Source: Mesostigma viride (lineage: Eukaryota; Streptophyta; Mesostigmatophyceae; Mesostigmatales; Mesostigmataceae). From it: a stretch of DNA of 28,539 nt. The notes beneath the pieces are model-generated. The model worked only from the letters and a program-made list of their open reading frames with translations. It did not search any database and was not told the origin of the DNA. The stretch covers positions 1-28,539 of the forward strand of contig RPFO01002146.1 in assembly GCA_009746045.1 (NCBI GenBank). The letters are read 5' to 3'. The position numbers were made by a program, and so were the translations under genes. Below, in pieces: positions 1 through 10,303 of this stretch; the stretch's first letter is position 1, and every line of letters starts with the position of its first letter.

Positions 1-851
1 CTTTCGTGCTCGACGCGGGGGGGAGCCGGCTGTTGACATCCACTGCAACAACGAGCTCATGATTCGCAGATTTCATGGCCGCGCCGGCCCGTCCCGGCAG
101 CATTTAATTTGCTGCTTGAACAGCAGCAGGCAGGGTGTGCTGGTGGCCCTTCTCGCGATTTCCCTAGCGGTTGGTCAACGGCATCGTTTGGATGTCTGCC
201 TTAGGTGAGGCGTTGCGCCCACAAAACCTTTATTTGGGTTCCTGTTCAAGTGGCGCATAATAACATGAAGACTTGTTTCGCCTTGCTGAACAACCCCACT
301 TGCCAGCCCGTACTCGTCATCACATTCCTCGCCCGGCATAGCATGTGCGTTGAGAAGACGCAGCCTTATCGGCCCGTTCCCGATGTTCACATTATGAGCC
401 GAAGTTATTACAGCCCCTGCGCCTAGTGTCACTGCAATGTGAACTAATGATTCCTTTCCGCTTTTGTGATCGTAACCCGCTTATCAGAATCAGGCGGTGT
501 TCTTCTCGTTGAAGGGCATGTGGTGATGCATAAGTGTGCGGGGGTGCCTGCGGTCTGCCATCCAAAATGTCTTCTTGTTGTGACTTTCAACCCCCGTAAC
601 TAGAAAAAAGTAACGCGGGTAATTATTAGAGAGCTTACTTACTACCTTATTTTCTAGATTCCAGAATTTTTGCTGGAGATTTTAGCGCCATGCCATGGGG
701 CTTGGTGGCGCATGTGTGTAGAGAAAGGGCAGTGGCCGGTTAATAAGCCTGCAACCAGGGGATGCACTCGAGATGTTCGGCACAACCCCGCTGTACTCGG
801 TCGATAGCGTGCTGTTAACAAGCACTCGACCCTAAGAATCTGGAGGCTGAG
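1..851. other. Non-coding stretch, no gene recognised
   Basis: Short open frames on both strands overlap here (around 175-432), but none has a recognisable motif, a credible start context or supporting neighbours. No RNA gene was seen. The stretch runs directly into the pyrimidine-rich array. Confidence 0.5.
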
Positions 852-1709
852 CTCCTCCCTCCCTCCCTCCCTCCCTCCCTCCCTCCCTCCCTCCTCCTCC
901 CCCTCCCTCCCTCCTCCCTCCCTCCTCCCTCCCTCCCTCCTCCCTCCCTCCTCCTCCCTCCCTCCCTCCTCCCTCCCTCCTCCCTCCCTCCCTCCTCCTC
1001 CCTCCCTCCCTCCCTCCCTCCTCTCCCTCCCTCCTCCTCTCCCTCCCTCCCTCCTCCCTCCTCCCTCCCTCCTCCCTCCCTCCCCCCTCCCTCCCTCCTC
1101 CCTCCTCCCTCCTCTCCTCCCTCCCTCCCTCCCTCCCTCCCTCCCTCCTCCTCCCTCCTCCCTCCCTCCTCCTCCCTCCCTCCCTCCCTCCCTCCCTCCC
1201 TCCCTCCCTCCCTCCCTCCCTCCCTCCCTCCTCCTCCTCCCTCCCTCCTCCCTCCTCCTCCCTCCCTCCCTCCTCCCTCCTCCCTCCTCCTCCCTCCCTC
1301 CCTCCTCCCTCCCTCCTCCCTCCCTCCCTCCTCCCTCCCTCCTCCTCCCTCCCTCCTCCTCCCTCCCTCCTCCCTCCTCCCTCCCTCCCTCCTCCTCCCT
1401 CCCTCCCTCCTCCCTCCCTCCCTCCCTCCTCCCTCCCTCCTCCCTCCCTCCCTCCCTCCCTCCTCCCTCCCTCCTCCCTCCCTCCCCTCCCTCCTCCCTC
1501 CCTCCCTCCTCCCTCCTCCCTCCCTCCTCCCTCCCTCCCCTCCCTCCCTCCCTCCCTCCTCCTCCCTCCCTCCCTCCCTCCCTCCCTCCCTCCCTCCCTC
1601 CCTCCCTCCCTCCCTCCCTCCTCCCTCCCTCCCTCCCTCCCTCCCTCACTCACTCACTCACTCACTCCCTCCCTCCCTCCCTCCCTCCCTCCCTCCCTCG
1701 CTCCCTCCC
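852..1709. repeat. CCCTCC/CCT polypyrimidine microsatellite array
   Basis: About 860 bp of almost pure C/T on the plus strand is made of irregular CCCT and CCT units. A short block of TCAC units at about 1646-1667 is the only real interruption. The complementary strand is GGGA/GGA. Long open frames of Arg-Glu-Gly repeats on the minus strand result from the absence of stops in the repeat and are not genes. A purine strand of this type is known to be able to form triplex (H-DNA) or G-quadruplex structures. Confidence 0.97.
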
Positions 1710-2490
1710 AAGTTTTCTTTTTGCGTGTACATTTGCATGCAAGTTAACAGAATAGGCAAAAAGAAAGAAGCATGTTTCGCCCATAGCTTGACATTCCTTT
1801 GTATGCGTGCATGTGTGTGTGCACACGCATGTTGGTCATTTCTAGGTTGATTTTTTGCCCTCCTTGCATGTCTGATTGTGTGGACACAGACAGCGGACAT
1901 CTCAGCATTGGCCATCATCCGAGGTTCCAGTCCTGATTATTCATGCCGGCGTTGACTAGGCATGCGGGCCGACACTGCTACAAATCCGTGAGAGTCCAGC
2001 AGTTGGTGGAGCTTGGAGCTATAAACTGAAGAGCTAACTGACCAAACACCTGCCTTTATGTCGATCACGTTGCCCAGGCTTGTTAGCTATGGTGGCTTCA
2101 TGTCATGTGTATTGTAGGTAGTAGTTTTCCATGTGCTAGCTAATGATATAGGTTATGCAGCTCTCCATGTTCTTATCCCTCGATATTTGGCCTTACCGCT
2201 CTACAGTCGGTGTGGGCTCCCCATGTTACCAAATTTGGTAAGCATAGTGATTCGGGCCGTGGTACCTGCAACCCTGTCACTAGAAACTGAGTGGATAATG
2301 AAGCATGAGGTATGACTAATTGATTATTTGATTAACGTGAGTATATTAATTAATGAATAAGTAAGCAAGTAATTAATTAGTGTATGAAGTAATGAATGTC
2401 CATACACGTACTACACGTAATGGATGAATGAATGTCACCTAGACTGCGTCACGGGTATGGAAAGGGGATGGGGCTACAGTTTGAGTGGAT
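1710..2490. other. Non-coding stretch
   Basis: No credible coding region, RNA gene or strong repeat was seen. Base composition falls towards A/T after about 2310, with many TTAATTAA-type words leading into the repeat family that starts at 2491. Confidence 0.45.
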
Positions 2491-2548
2491 ATTGAATTGA
2501 ATTGAATTGAATTGTAACATAACTCCGTTGGGAGTATATGTAGCACAC
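2491..2548 (+). repeat. Repeat family copy 1: ATTGA pentanucleotides plus ACTCCGTTGGGA core
   Basis: Four ATTGA units (2491-2514) are followed by TAACATAACTCCGTTGGGAG and, a few bases on, TGTAGCACA. The same order of a five-base A/T repeat, then TAACAT(G/A)ACTCCGTTGGGA, then TGTAGCA, recurs at 2979-3025 and inverted at 3625-3702. The family appears to be an uncharacterised interspersed repeat or the end of a mobile element. Confidence 0.6.
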
Positions 2549-2906
2549 AGCCCTTGAGAGGGGGGCATATGGCCTATCATACATCCTAAGCTACTTCCTG
2601 CAAGGGTGGGGATGTAAAGGACCCTTGCTCTAGGTGCACCAGGGCACTTGCATCCCCATGATCTTCAAGCTATGCCCAGCGAAGGGGGAGCCTGTCATGG
2701 GGGGGAAGAGCAGCATAGCTATACAAAGAAGCTAGGGCATGGCGTCTCAGCAGAGAGTTACTCCCTGCATGGGCACAACATAACTAAATAAAGCTAGGCA
2801 TCATCTGGGGTGTGGCTCATCATAGGCACACATGTACATGATTAAGGATGAGTGGATATAACTCACAAAATTATTGGGACAGCACAACCTGCCCTATTTT
2901 GATTAA

Positions 2907-2943
2907 TTAATTAAACTTGATCGACATGATCAAGTTTAATTAA
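2907..2943. repeat. Perfect 16-bp hairpin (first of an abutting pair)
   Basis: The arms TTAATTAAACTTGATC (2907-2922) and GATCAAGTTTAATTAA (2928-2943) are exact inverted repeats around a five-base GACAT centre. The next hairpin starts at the very next base. Confidence 0.9.
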
Positions 2944-2970
2944 ATGCGGTTATGATCGACATAACCGCAT
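2944..2970. repeat. Perfect 10-bp hairpin (second of an abutting pair)
   Basis: The arms ATGCGGTTAT (2944-2953) and ATAACCGCAT (2961-2970) flank a seven-base GATCGAC loop. The decamer TGATCGACAT spans the apical part of both hairpins (2918-2927 and 2953-2962), although the stems differ. Confidence 0.9.
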
Positions 2971-2978
2971 CAATCACG

Positions 2979-3171
2979 CATTAAATTAAATTATAACATG
3001 ACTCCGTTGGGAGATCGTGTAGCATGTATTCCCTTGCTTGATGGATGGGGGTCCAGGCGAAGCCGCGAAACCTAACTAAGCTATCTCTAAACTAATCTAT
3101 AAAATCCTAGCTACTCTACTCGATCAGCAAAGCGCCCCTGAAGTCCTCCTGGGGGGGGGGCAATCACGAAT
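2979..3171 (+). repeat. Repeat family copy 2, left arm of a long inverted repeat
   Basis: This arm begins with ATTAA-type units and TAACATGACTCCGTTGGGA. It continues through a GCCGCGAAACC word and a CTAGCTACTCTACT word to a G-rich tail. The same succession reads on the minus strand from 3702 down to about 3490. Similarity is clear by eye over roughly 170 bp, with scattered substitutions and small indels. The spacer between the arms is about 320 bp. Confidence 0.75.
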
Positions 3172-3432
3172 GCACATGAGCATAAATCTCTGTGATCAGT
3201 GGGTGGTGGGGTATGGGTTGTGGGGTACGGGTCGGCAACACAGATTCAAGTAGGGGCAACATTTTTAATTTGCACGTAGCCATGCACATGATGATTAATT
3301 AATTGATTCAGCTAGGTGTCATGTGTGCATGTTAGCACAGCATGCTCATGAGGTCACTAGCCAGCACATGTAATTATTGTTTTGTTTAGTTATCAAGACC
3401 CAAATGTTATGTATGCTCTTGCTTGAACTTTT

Positions 3433-3534
3433 ATGCAGAACAAGAAGAGGTGGAAGAGGATTGTCCAGGCTCACACGCCAGCCCCTGTGGGCAAGCCCCC
3501 ATCCCCCAAGAGGAAGGGGCACTTTGCTGAGTAG
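3433..3534 (+). CDS. Possible small basic ORF or terminal exon, unknown function
   Basis: A 33-codon frame from ATG at 3433 to TAG at 3532-3534 encodes a very basic peptide with a KKRWKR cluster near its start and a PKRK cluster near its end. Both resemble nuclear localisation signals. The bases before it read as a pyrimidine-rich tract ending in TTATGCAG, so AAC at 3439 could instead be the first codon of a last exon after a 3' splice site. The left repeat arm has a decayed version of the same tail on the minus strand, so this may be the 3' end of a gene carried by the mobile repeat. There is no homology evidence; the call rests on codon-like structure and signal words only. Confidence 0.3.
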   Translation: MQNKKRWKRIVQAHTPAPVGKPPSPKRKGHFAE

Positions 3535-3702
3535 AGTAGCTAGGGTTTTCTAGATTAGATTAGCTTAGAGTTAGATTAGCTCGGTTTCGCGGCTTTGCCC
3601 ACCTCCATCCATCCAGCAAGGAATATGTGCTACATGATATCCCAACGGAGTCATGTTATCAAGGAGACAACAAAATGTTATAATTTAATTTAATTTAATT
3701 AT
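3490..3702 (-). repeat. Repeat family copy 3, right arm of the long inverted repeat
   Basis: This is the inverted partner of 2979-3171. It carries TTTAA-type units at its outer end, the ACTCCGTTGGGA core on the minus strand (near 3640-3658), and the GCCGCGAAACC and AGCTACTCTACT words. Compared with the left arm it has about 20 extra bases beside the core, with a second TAACAT. The possible exon at 3433-3534 ends inside this arm. Confidence 0.75.
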
Positions 3703-4766
3703 TTATGCTCGAGTGACGCATTCACTAAATTCACCTAGTTTCATCCCATGGCTGCTATGGTTGGGGGCGATCACCGCACATTCATTAACAGGCTTTACAA
3801 AGGGTACTAATTGGTTTTCAATTATTTATTTCACTTAGATTGCGTCACGCGGGCATAAGTCCTCAGTGGGACTTGGGAATAAAGGGGCCTACATGATGGC
3901 CACACATGAAGCATGTGCAACAAATACACTTGAGGGTGAGATGACAGGTGTACAATAGTCTTAGATGAGTGTAGAATAGTCTGAGCACAATGTAAACCCA
4001 TAGCGATCATTTAGCGACCATGAGTGCGACCATGAGTGTGAGCCCACCCTGAATGCACCAATTCTTTAACAACAACTACGGTATAACAATTGCCCCGAAA
4101 TGGCTAGCAATATCAAGCGAAGCTACCTGACCGGTCCCAAACAGGCCTGGGGGTCATTGACACACACAACTCGGCCGGGTCAATCCTGCACATGGCTACG
4201 GCCGGCATGTCGAACTTGTAACCAATTAGGCCTGAATTAAAGGCTCAGCCTAGCAATTACCTCACCATGGACCACGGACCACCATTTCTAGGCGTGACAT
4301 GTGGCAACAAAGTTGCATGCACATACTATAGAAGGCACATAAATGGTGTTCATCTCGTTGTATAATGGTCTACATTTTTGTATATACTGCCATCCTAGCA
4401 TCACGGGCCGCATGTCCCAAAAGCCAATCGCGAGATGTAGTAGCAATGTACACTATTTCAATCCACTAAAAGTATTACCCTAACACACGTACGCACAAAG
4501 CATTACAACAAATGACACATCACTACCATTATCACATGCGACACATTATGCTATATATGAAATCCTTCACTTTCACTCACGAGATATACAACCAAGTTGA
4601 TATGCAGAAAGCCATATAGGAAAGGCACGCATTGTTGCAGCGTTCTGTTGCCTTTCCCGACAATTTCATAAGATGCTTTCTTGGAAATTTACAGCGACGT
4701 ATGAGCAGGCAAGGCATGGTAAGCATAGAAGACGAGAGATGGAAGCAGGGTCGGCGCGGGTTGTGT

Positions 4767-4790
4767 GGGTGGGTGGGTGGGGGTGGGGGG
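4767..4790 (+). other. Candidate G-quadruplex
   Basis: Five runs of three or more G separated by single T bases lie on the plus strand. This matches the usual four-run quadruplex pattern with the shortest loops. No gene is recognised next to it. Confidence 0.6.
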
Positions 4791-5567
4791 AGGCATAAGG
4801 CAGGATGGTCGATCAGGAGGGGAGGGAGAAAGTGGGGCTGGTATGACCCAGCGCTTTCAGACGAGAAAACGCCCGTTCTCAGGTAAGCGTACATCCATAA
4901 TGTCTTCCGTCATTCGTCGACCACGCCCAACGGGTTTCAGGAGGGGAAAAAAGCTTAGCCTGCTTTTATTGTGACTAGTAAAGACCAGGCTTGACAATAC
5001 TCTTTAAGCTTACAGGTATGAATCCCAGGGACGTAAAAGGTTCGTCGTCTCAATTTACCTTCGGACCTTACGACCAATTATACCTTGGGCAAACATCCAA
5101 ATGCCTTTTGTAAGACCGGCGCGACCCATGCAAGGAGTAATAGCGGTATTAGGACGAGACCATAGCAACACTAGCTAAAGGCCTAAATATTAGAACACAC
5201 CCGGCACTCAAGTCTGCACTACGTTTCCGTGGCCATACTAATAAAGGGCGGGCTAGCTTGACTTCGCGTTCCCTAACACTGCACCCGGTAATTCCTTTTC
5301 TCAGAGAAATAATTCCTCAATGTGCTAGGTAGTCACAGTGAAGTGCCATTGTGTTTAAGTCCCGTATGCCGGGCAGCATGCACGCCATCGGCCCTGTTTC
5401 CCGCGCTAATTCGTGTGCCGGCCCGGCGCGGCTTGTCTGGGCGCGTCGGATTTTAGTGCGGTATTGGCCCGGACCCCCGCACTCGCCCCCGCACAAGAGT
5501 TTTCTTCATCCTGGCCCGAATAGGAGCTTCCCATACCCCTAGTGGACCGTGACCTCCAAGATGTACT

Positions 5568-5620
5568 CTACCCGTGATACCGGTACATCGTACCCGGATT
5601 CCGTACCGGGTACCGGGTAG
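5568..5620. repeat. Imperfect palindrome rich in CCGG and GGTAC words
   Basis: CTACCCG at 5568-5574 is matched by CGGGTAG at 5614-5620. Between them, TACCGG, TACCCGG and CCGGGTA words recur in both orientations, so several alternative hairpins are possible. The role is unknown. Confidence 0.5.
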
Positions 5621-7146
5621 ATGCGCGGGAATGTACGTACCTCGACCAAAAATACAGAGATTTTGGGCCAAAAAAGTGGGTGCGGGAATGATGTGCGGCG
5701 GATATGGCGACCTGACAAATATGGGCGGCATTTTCACGTGAGCTTATCGTTTTGGGCGCCCAGTAGCAAGAACGAAAGCTTGGTACTTATGCTTAAAGGG
5801 TCTGAATTTGGTTACGAAATTATTTGCGTTTGCATGTGTAGCACGGCTGCTCAACATGAGTAGGTCACAGATCGCCTGCGCCCGGACGGTCGATTTTGAG
5901 CACAAACATGTCAGTGCGTGAGGAAACGTTGCCCGCACCAGGCCAGGCAGTTTTTGCGCTTGATTTTAATCGTAGTATAGAGTTTGGAAACGGTATATCT
6001 GACAAGGGAGCGCCCGGGCCTGGGTGTTCTTGCCCGAAGTTTACTGTCGACCATTTTACAGAACGTCAAGGCTGGGTAGCGAGCGCACGTGACAGGACTT
6101 GTCTTTCGATATCTCTTGGGCCTAGAACAATGCTCCGGCGTGTCTTACGTTACTTTCGAACCATTTTGTAAGTTTGGCTGCGTTCTTGTGCCGGTAAGCT
6201 GGCTGGCTGCGGATATCCGCGATTCTTAATGCATCCACCTGGATGTGGCGACGTAACAAGAAGGTGTGTGCCGGGTTCTCTCCGTGGTTAGGTGTAAGGG
6301 GTAGCGTAGTCGTAGCAGTAAGTGTCAGCCGGCTATGCCTGAAAGACAGGGCAGTTTCTGTGCATGTACATGGCTTACGTAGCTGGTTTACGGCATGTAC
6401 CTTCTATCGTCGCAATCTTCCTTGTTCGCTGCTGCTAAGTTACGCATGCTTCCCAGCTATGTTACGGTTGCGTTCATTATCTGCCATAGGCCCATTGCTT
6501 GCAGTTGTTCTATCTGTTCTTGTGCTGCTTATATGTGATGCTTTTACAGCTCTCCCCCCCCCTAGAATGCATGCAAAGTGTGGCATGTTGGATAGTGCCC
6601 TTTAACAACTTCATCTGGCTGCTATCCTGTGTAAGTTGCCATACAAATGTGGTGTCCTCTCCTTCCTGGGTGGTGGCCAGCATGCCCGTGACATTAAACA
6701 AGCTATGGTATATGCTTAGAGAGAGTTTGCCGTAAGGGGTGGGTCATGTTCAAGCCAGGCAACCTCAGCAACCATACAACCTTATATTGCATGATCTGCC
6801 CCATCTGTGACACCGTTAGGCACGCGTATATATACGTGCAGCCACAGCACGGTACGGCCTTGTTATACGCTGCCCCACCTCCCCAAGGCCGCGTAGGGTC
6901 CCGTGGGGCCCTGAGGATTGGTAAGAAGCTAATGGGACTGTGTGGGTGGCGTGGTGATGGGTGATATACATGGTGGTCCTAAAAAGTCCTAGTTTCAATT
7001 TTGGGCCATTTTTTTCGTTCGAGGTCTGCCATGGGGCAGGGCCAGTTTTGGTACTAAACGTCGTTATTTGAACCTAGGTCTTTGATAGAAATTTAAAAAC
7101 TATATTATTTCTCAGTGGCACAAATGCCAGGGTCAAATATTACTGT

Positions 7147-7494
7147 TTACATGATTAAATACGCATTCCCCAGCGTCCTAAATTTAGGACTTTTTGCAGG
7201 CTTTTGGACACTAAGCATCTTCGATCTGCGGCCATTTCCTGTCATTTCTAAAATGATTTCGTTCAGGCCTGCGCGATCCGCGGTTAATCCATCCATGGCT
7301 GGCTGGCTTTTCTTGCGCGCCTGGGTAGGAAATAATGCCGGCCGTGGTACGTTGATTTGCCGCATGTCACCGCCCAGTCTGTTTGCGCTCTTAATGAACC
7401 TGGCATGAAACTTTTTGCGCCGTTTCTGGGTTTTTCTTGCTATTTTGTTCTCCACTTGTTGCAGTTGTGCTATCAGATTTTCCGCAGCTTTCAA
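7147..7494 (-). CDS. Weak ORF, basic and helix-prone, no known family
   Basis: A minus-strand frame of about 115 codons has a protein-like N-terminal part: a heptad-like helix with Gln, Leu and Glu residues, then a Lys/Arg cluster (KRRKK). It then becomes unremarkable. It has no ATG, since the frame opens with TTG after an in-frame TAA, and no motif or neighbour supports it. It could be a decayed exon of a mobile element or a chance frame. Confidence 0.15.
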   Translation of the reverse strand: MKAAENLIAQLQQVENKIARKTQKRRKKFHARFIKSANRLGGDMRQINVPRPALFPTQARKKSQPAMDGLTADRAGLNEIILEMTGNGRRSKMLSVQKPAKSPKFRTLGNAYLIM

Positions 7495-7800
7495 TGGTTT
7501 TCCTTACGCTGCGTATGCCATGCTTCCTAAAGCTACCCAGAATTGATCGGGCAGTTATCTGGCTTTGCTACACTTCCTGTATGGAGGTTTTCACACGGTA
7601 GACATTCTATATTGCGTAGTCAAGGACCCTAGCTGCCTGGGAGCGGCATCACCGTTGCAAGGAGCTGGCGAGCTCATAGACGCCTGTCATGCTCTTCAGC
7701 CTGCTGGAAAACAAGGTTGTTGTATGGAAGGTGAGAATATGTGAGTTACTTATCACATCCCCACCTGTTTAGCCTCCGTGGTTCCCCAACGGGGACACGA

Positions 7801-7847
7801 GATTAATTAATATTAATTAATTAATTCAGTTAATTAATTAATTAATG
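7801..7847. repeat. TTAA-rich low-complexity tract
   Basis: Tandem and inverted TTAATTAA words cover nearly all of these bases. The tract is self-complementary. Confidence 0.8.
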
Positions 7848-8264
7848 CACACCACGAGTCACACACCTGTAGTCACATGCAGCTCAGTATATTCACATAG
7901 CATCGCACCATGCAAACATACTACATGCATTAATTGTATACTACTGTAGTATTTGCGTGCATGCACAGCCACATATATATATTAAAATATATAATTACTT
8001 GCATCAAAGTGAAGGCACCCAAGTAAACATAACCAATATAAAGCCACATATATATACATACACACAATTATGCATGCGCACGTTTACATTCTCAGTATTA
8101 CATGCAATACATCGATCGTGTCCACAATATCCACCGTATAGAGTATAGCCGAGGGTAGGGCAACCTTGGATTATGTCCAAAACAGTGTTAAAAACATGTG
8201 GATTGATGGTGGGTGTCTTAAAATGTGTAAAATCAGAGTATTCTGAGTGTGTCCGTACGAAAAC

Positions 8265-8304
8265 GTATAATACCGTATTATACCGTATTATACCGTATTA
8301 TACA
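8265..8304. repeat. 10-bp tandem repeat, unit TACCGTATTA
   Basis: Three exact units (8271-8300) have partial units on both sides. The unit contains GTATTATAC-type palindromic words, and related CGTATAA words continue to about 8340. The array ends about 50 bp before the first recognisable gypsy codon, so it may mark the breakpoint where the element's 5' part was lost. Confidence 0.8.
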
Positions 8305-8355
8305 TTATACTCCACCGTGACCGTATAACGCGTATAACGTACGATCTCACTCTGA

Positions 8356-9913
8356 GTGTCACTATTAGAAGCAGGATTGATAGAGCCTAGTAACTCCCCC
8401 TACTCAGCTGGTGTCCTGTTAGTTCCTAAGCCAAATGGCAAGTTTCGCCTAGTTACTGATTATAGGAAGTTAAATGACATTACTGTGAAGTCTAAATACC
8501 CTCTACCTCGTATTGATGATATATTTAATAAGGTTAAAGGTTCCACTTGTTTCACGGTACTGGATTGTGCGGATGGTTTTTGGCAACTGCGTATAGCCCC
8601 TGAGGATTGCCATAAAACCGCCTTTGCTACCCCTTTTTGGTCATTATCAGTTTAGAGTAGCGGCCATGAGACTCTGTAACTCTCCTGCCTCTTTTCAAAT
8701 GTTAATGAATGAAGTGCTTAGACCTGTTATGGGTAATTCTCACCTTCCTTTGAAAGTGTCATCTGATTTAAAGGATCCGTCCTTCTCCTCTGTTTCTTTA
8801 TCTGAGCATGACCGTTCTTGTGCTCAAGCTTACTTAGATGATATCCTTATTTACTCTCCTGATTTTGAAACGCACCTACGTGCTTTAAAGAAAGTATTAG
8901 AGATAATGGCTGAAAATTCCTTGTGGGCTCGCCGTGCTAAAGTTGTTCTGGTAGGAGTGTACCATTTTTAGGACATGTTTTGTCAGATGCCGGGGTCGCT
9001 ACCGACCCGGATAAAACTAAGTCAATTCAGGAATGGCCTACCCCTACCGATCGACGTTAAAGGTGTACGTAGTTTTCTAGGGATTGCCTCTTACTATAGG
9101 CGTTTTATCCCGCGTTTCGCAACTATAGCAGCCCCTATTAATCATTTATTAAAGAAGGATATCCCCTTTGTCTGGAGTAGTGAATGTCAGTCGGCTTTTC
9201 AGTGTCTAAAATCCCTACTCCTCTCTCCTCCCGTACTCATCCTACCGGATACTACTAAACCCTTTGTGGTAGCTACAGACGCTAGTAAGGTAGCTATCGG
9301 GGGCGTCCTTCTCCAGGATCAGGGTCAGGGCTTACAGCCAATTGAGTATATCTCTAGGACAATGCTCCCTGCGGAGCGTAACTATCCCGTACACCAGCAG
9401 GAACTCTTAGCGGTGGTGTATTGTTGCCACGCGTGGCAGCACTTTCTTAAAGGTGCTCAATTTGATGTCTGCCTGAATGAACCCTGTGAGATAGATCCTT
9501 ATAGATTAGTTATTCAAACGGATCACCGTCCCCTTTCCCATCTTCTCTCCCAACCCAACCTTACCCCTCGTCAAGCGCGCTGGATGGAGTTTTTAGCACA
9601 GTTTTCCCCTTTTAAACTTCAGTATGTTCATGGTGTAGATAACATAGTACCAGATGCACTCTCCCGTCGCGCAGATTACTCCTTTTTCGAGGACCTGGAT
9701 GCTCTCAATACTACTCTAGTTCCTACTACTATGGGTGTAACCCCTTATGGTGAACTACCTGATGATGAATCCTCTGCCTATCTCTTTCATACTGCTGTTC
9801 GCATGCCTGATCTCCTTTCTCACGTAGGACTCTCTCTCCCGTGTGAGGCCCTTCCTGTGGTCTCGGTGGGGGGGAGGGGAAAAATAAAATTTCCATACCG
9901 CTTAGCCATATAG
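8356..9913 (+). pseudogene. pol: Gypsy reverse transcriptase-RNase H, frameshifted
   Basis: The first frame (8356-about 8635) holds the LVPKPNGKFRLVTDYRKLN and PLPRIDD blocks and the first catalytic Asp in VLDCADGFWQ. The frame then shifts. The second (about 8635-8960) holds LCNSPASFQ and the catalytic YLDDILIYS. A third short frame carries GHVLSDAG, and the last (about 9050-9913) carries RSFLGIASYYRRFIP. RNase H follows, with its acidic residues in ATDASK, QQELLAVV, TDHRPL and PDALSR. Compared with common gypsy enzymes there are about 25 extra residues between NEVL and YLDD. At least three frame changes and a stop at 9911-9913 make it non-functional. The opening codon is not a real start. 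Confidence 0.93.
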
Positions 9914-10025
9914 CGACTAGGTCAGGAAAGTCTTATGATAACATAGTCCCTCTAGGACCTCCCCTTCTCTTTGGCAAGGCGGTATAGGAGACCTCTTTAA
10001 ACCTGTTCTGGATACCTCTGTAGCG

Positions 10026-10303
10026 ATGCCTACCTCTGATCTTGAACGCCTTATTAGTAGATTTACGGCCACTGAGCCGGAAGCTTTAGCTGCCATTGCA
10101 GCCCTTCCCCAACAATTAGGCAAGCACCCTTGTAAATTTGTAGGTGGGTTTTTATATGTGCAAATAGCCGATTCTCCCCCTCAATGGCGCCTGTATGTCC
10201 CTCCTATCTGTCGCTCCTCCTTGCTCTTTGAGTTGCATGACTTAGCTGCTCATCAGGGTGGTAAACGGGTACGGGACCTAGTAGCCCGCTCTTACTACTG
10301 GAG
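10026..10303 (+). pseudogene. pol: Gypsy integrase N-terminal fragment
   Basis: This is a separate frame downstream of the RNase H stop. It carries GGFLYV, WRLYVP and the block ELHDLAAHQGGKRVRDLV ending in SYYW, which match the integrase zinc-binding region before the CxxC pair. The homology stops immediately after the Trp, so the two Cys ligands and the DDE core are missing. About 110 bp between the stop at 9913 and this frame contain frame breaks of the same polyprotein. The frame continues a little past 10303 into unrelated GC-rich DNA. Confidence 0.82.

Larger units (their letters stand above)
3703..7146. other. Long non-coding stretch
   Basis: No conserved protein or RNA gene was recognised over about 3.4 kb. 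Short frames, for example 4577-4894 on the minus strand and 6243-6605 on the plus strand, lack motifs and are probably chance. The notable items are a G-rich run at 4767-4790 and a CCGG/GGTAC-rich palindromic patch at 5568-5620. Confidence 0.45.
7495..8355. other. AT-rich non-coding stretch before the gypsy remnant
   Basis: Nothing coding was recognised. The stretch contains a TTAA-rich run (about 7801-7847), many ATATAT and TGCATG words, and a short tandem repeat at 8265-8304 just before the retroelement remnant. Confidence 0.45.
8356..10303 (+). mobile_element. Ty3/gypsy LTR retrotransposon remnant (partial pol)
   Basis: The fragment runs from inside reverse transcriptase through RNase H to the zinc-binding start of integrase. 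Gag, protease, the N-terminal edge of reverse transcriptase, the integrase core and both LTRs are absent. The left edge lies in repeat sequence. The right edge is an abrupt switch to GC-rich sequence after the YYW motif. A/T-leaning codon use separates it from the GC-rich region that follows. Confidence 0.93.

Noticed and set aside
654-1653. Long minus-strand frames of Arg-Glu-Gly repeats over the microsatellite
   Set aside because: GGGA/GGA units contain no stop codon in any frame, so long open frames are automatic. There are no start or flanking coding signals.
4577-4894. 105-codon minus-strand frame with Pro/His runs
   Set aside because: The runs come from the G-rich tract on the other strand; nothing else supports a gene.
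6243-6605. 120-codon plus-strand frame with a hydrophobic C-terminal part
   Set aside because: It has no motif, and overlapping frames on both strands are equally open. The hydrophobic run is what T-rich DNA gives by chance.
8265-8304. CRISPR-like array
   Set aside because: The units are 10 bp, directly adjacent and without spacers: a simple tandem repeat.
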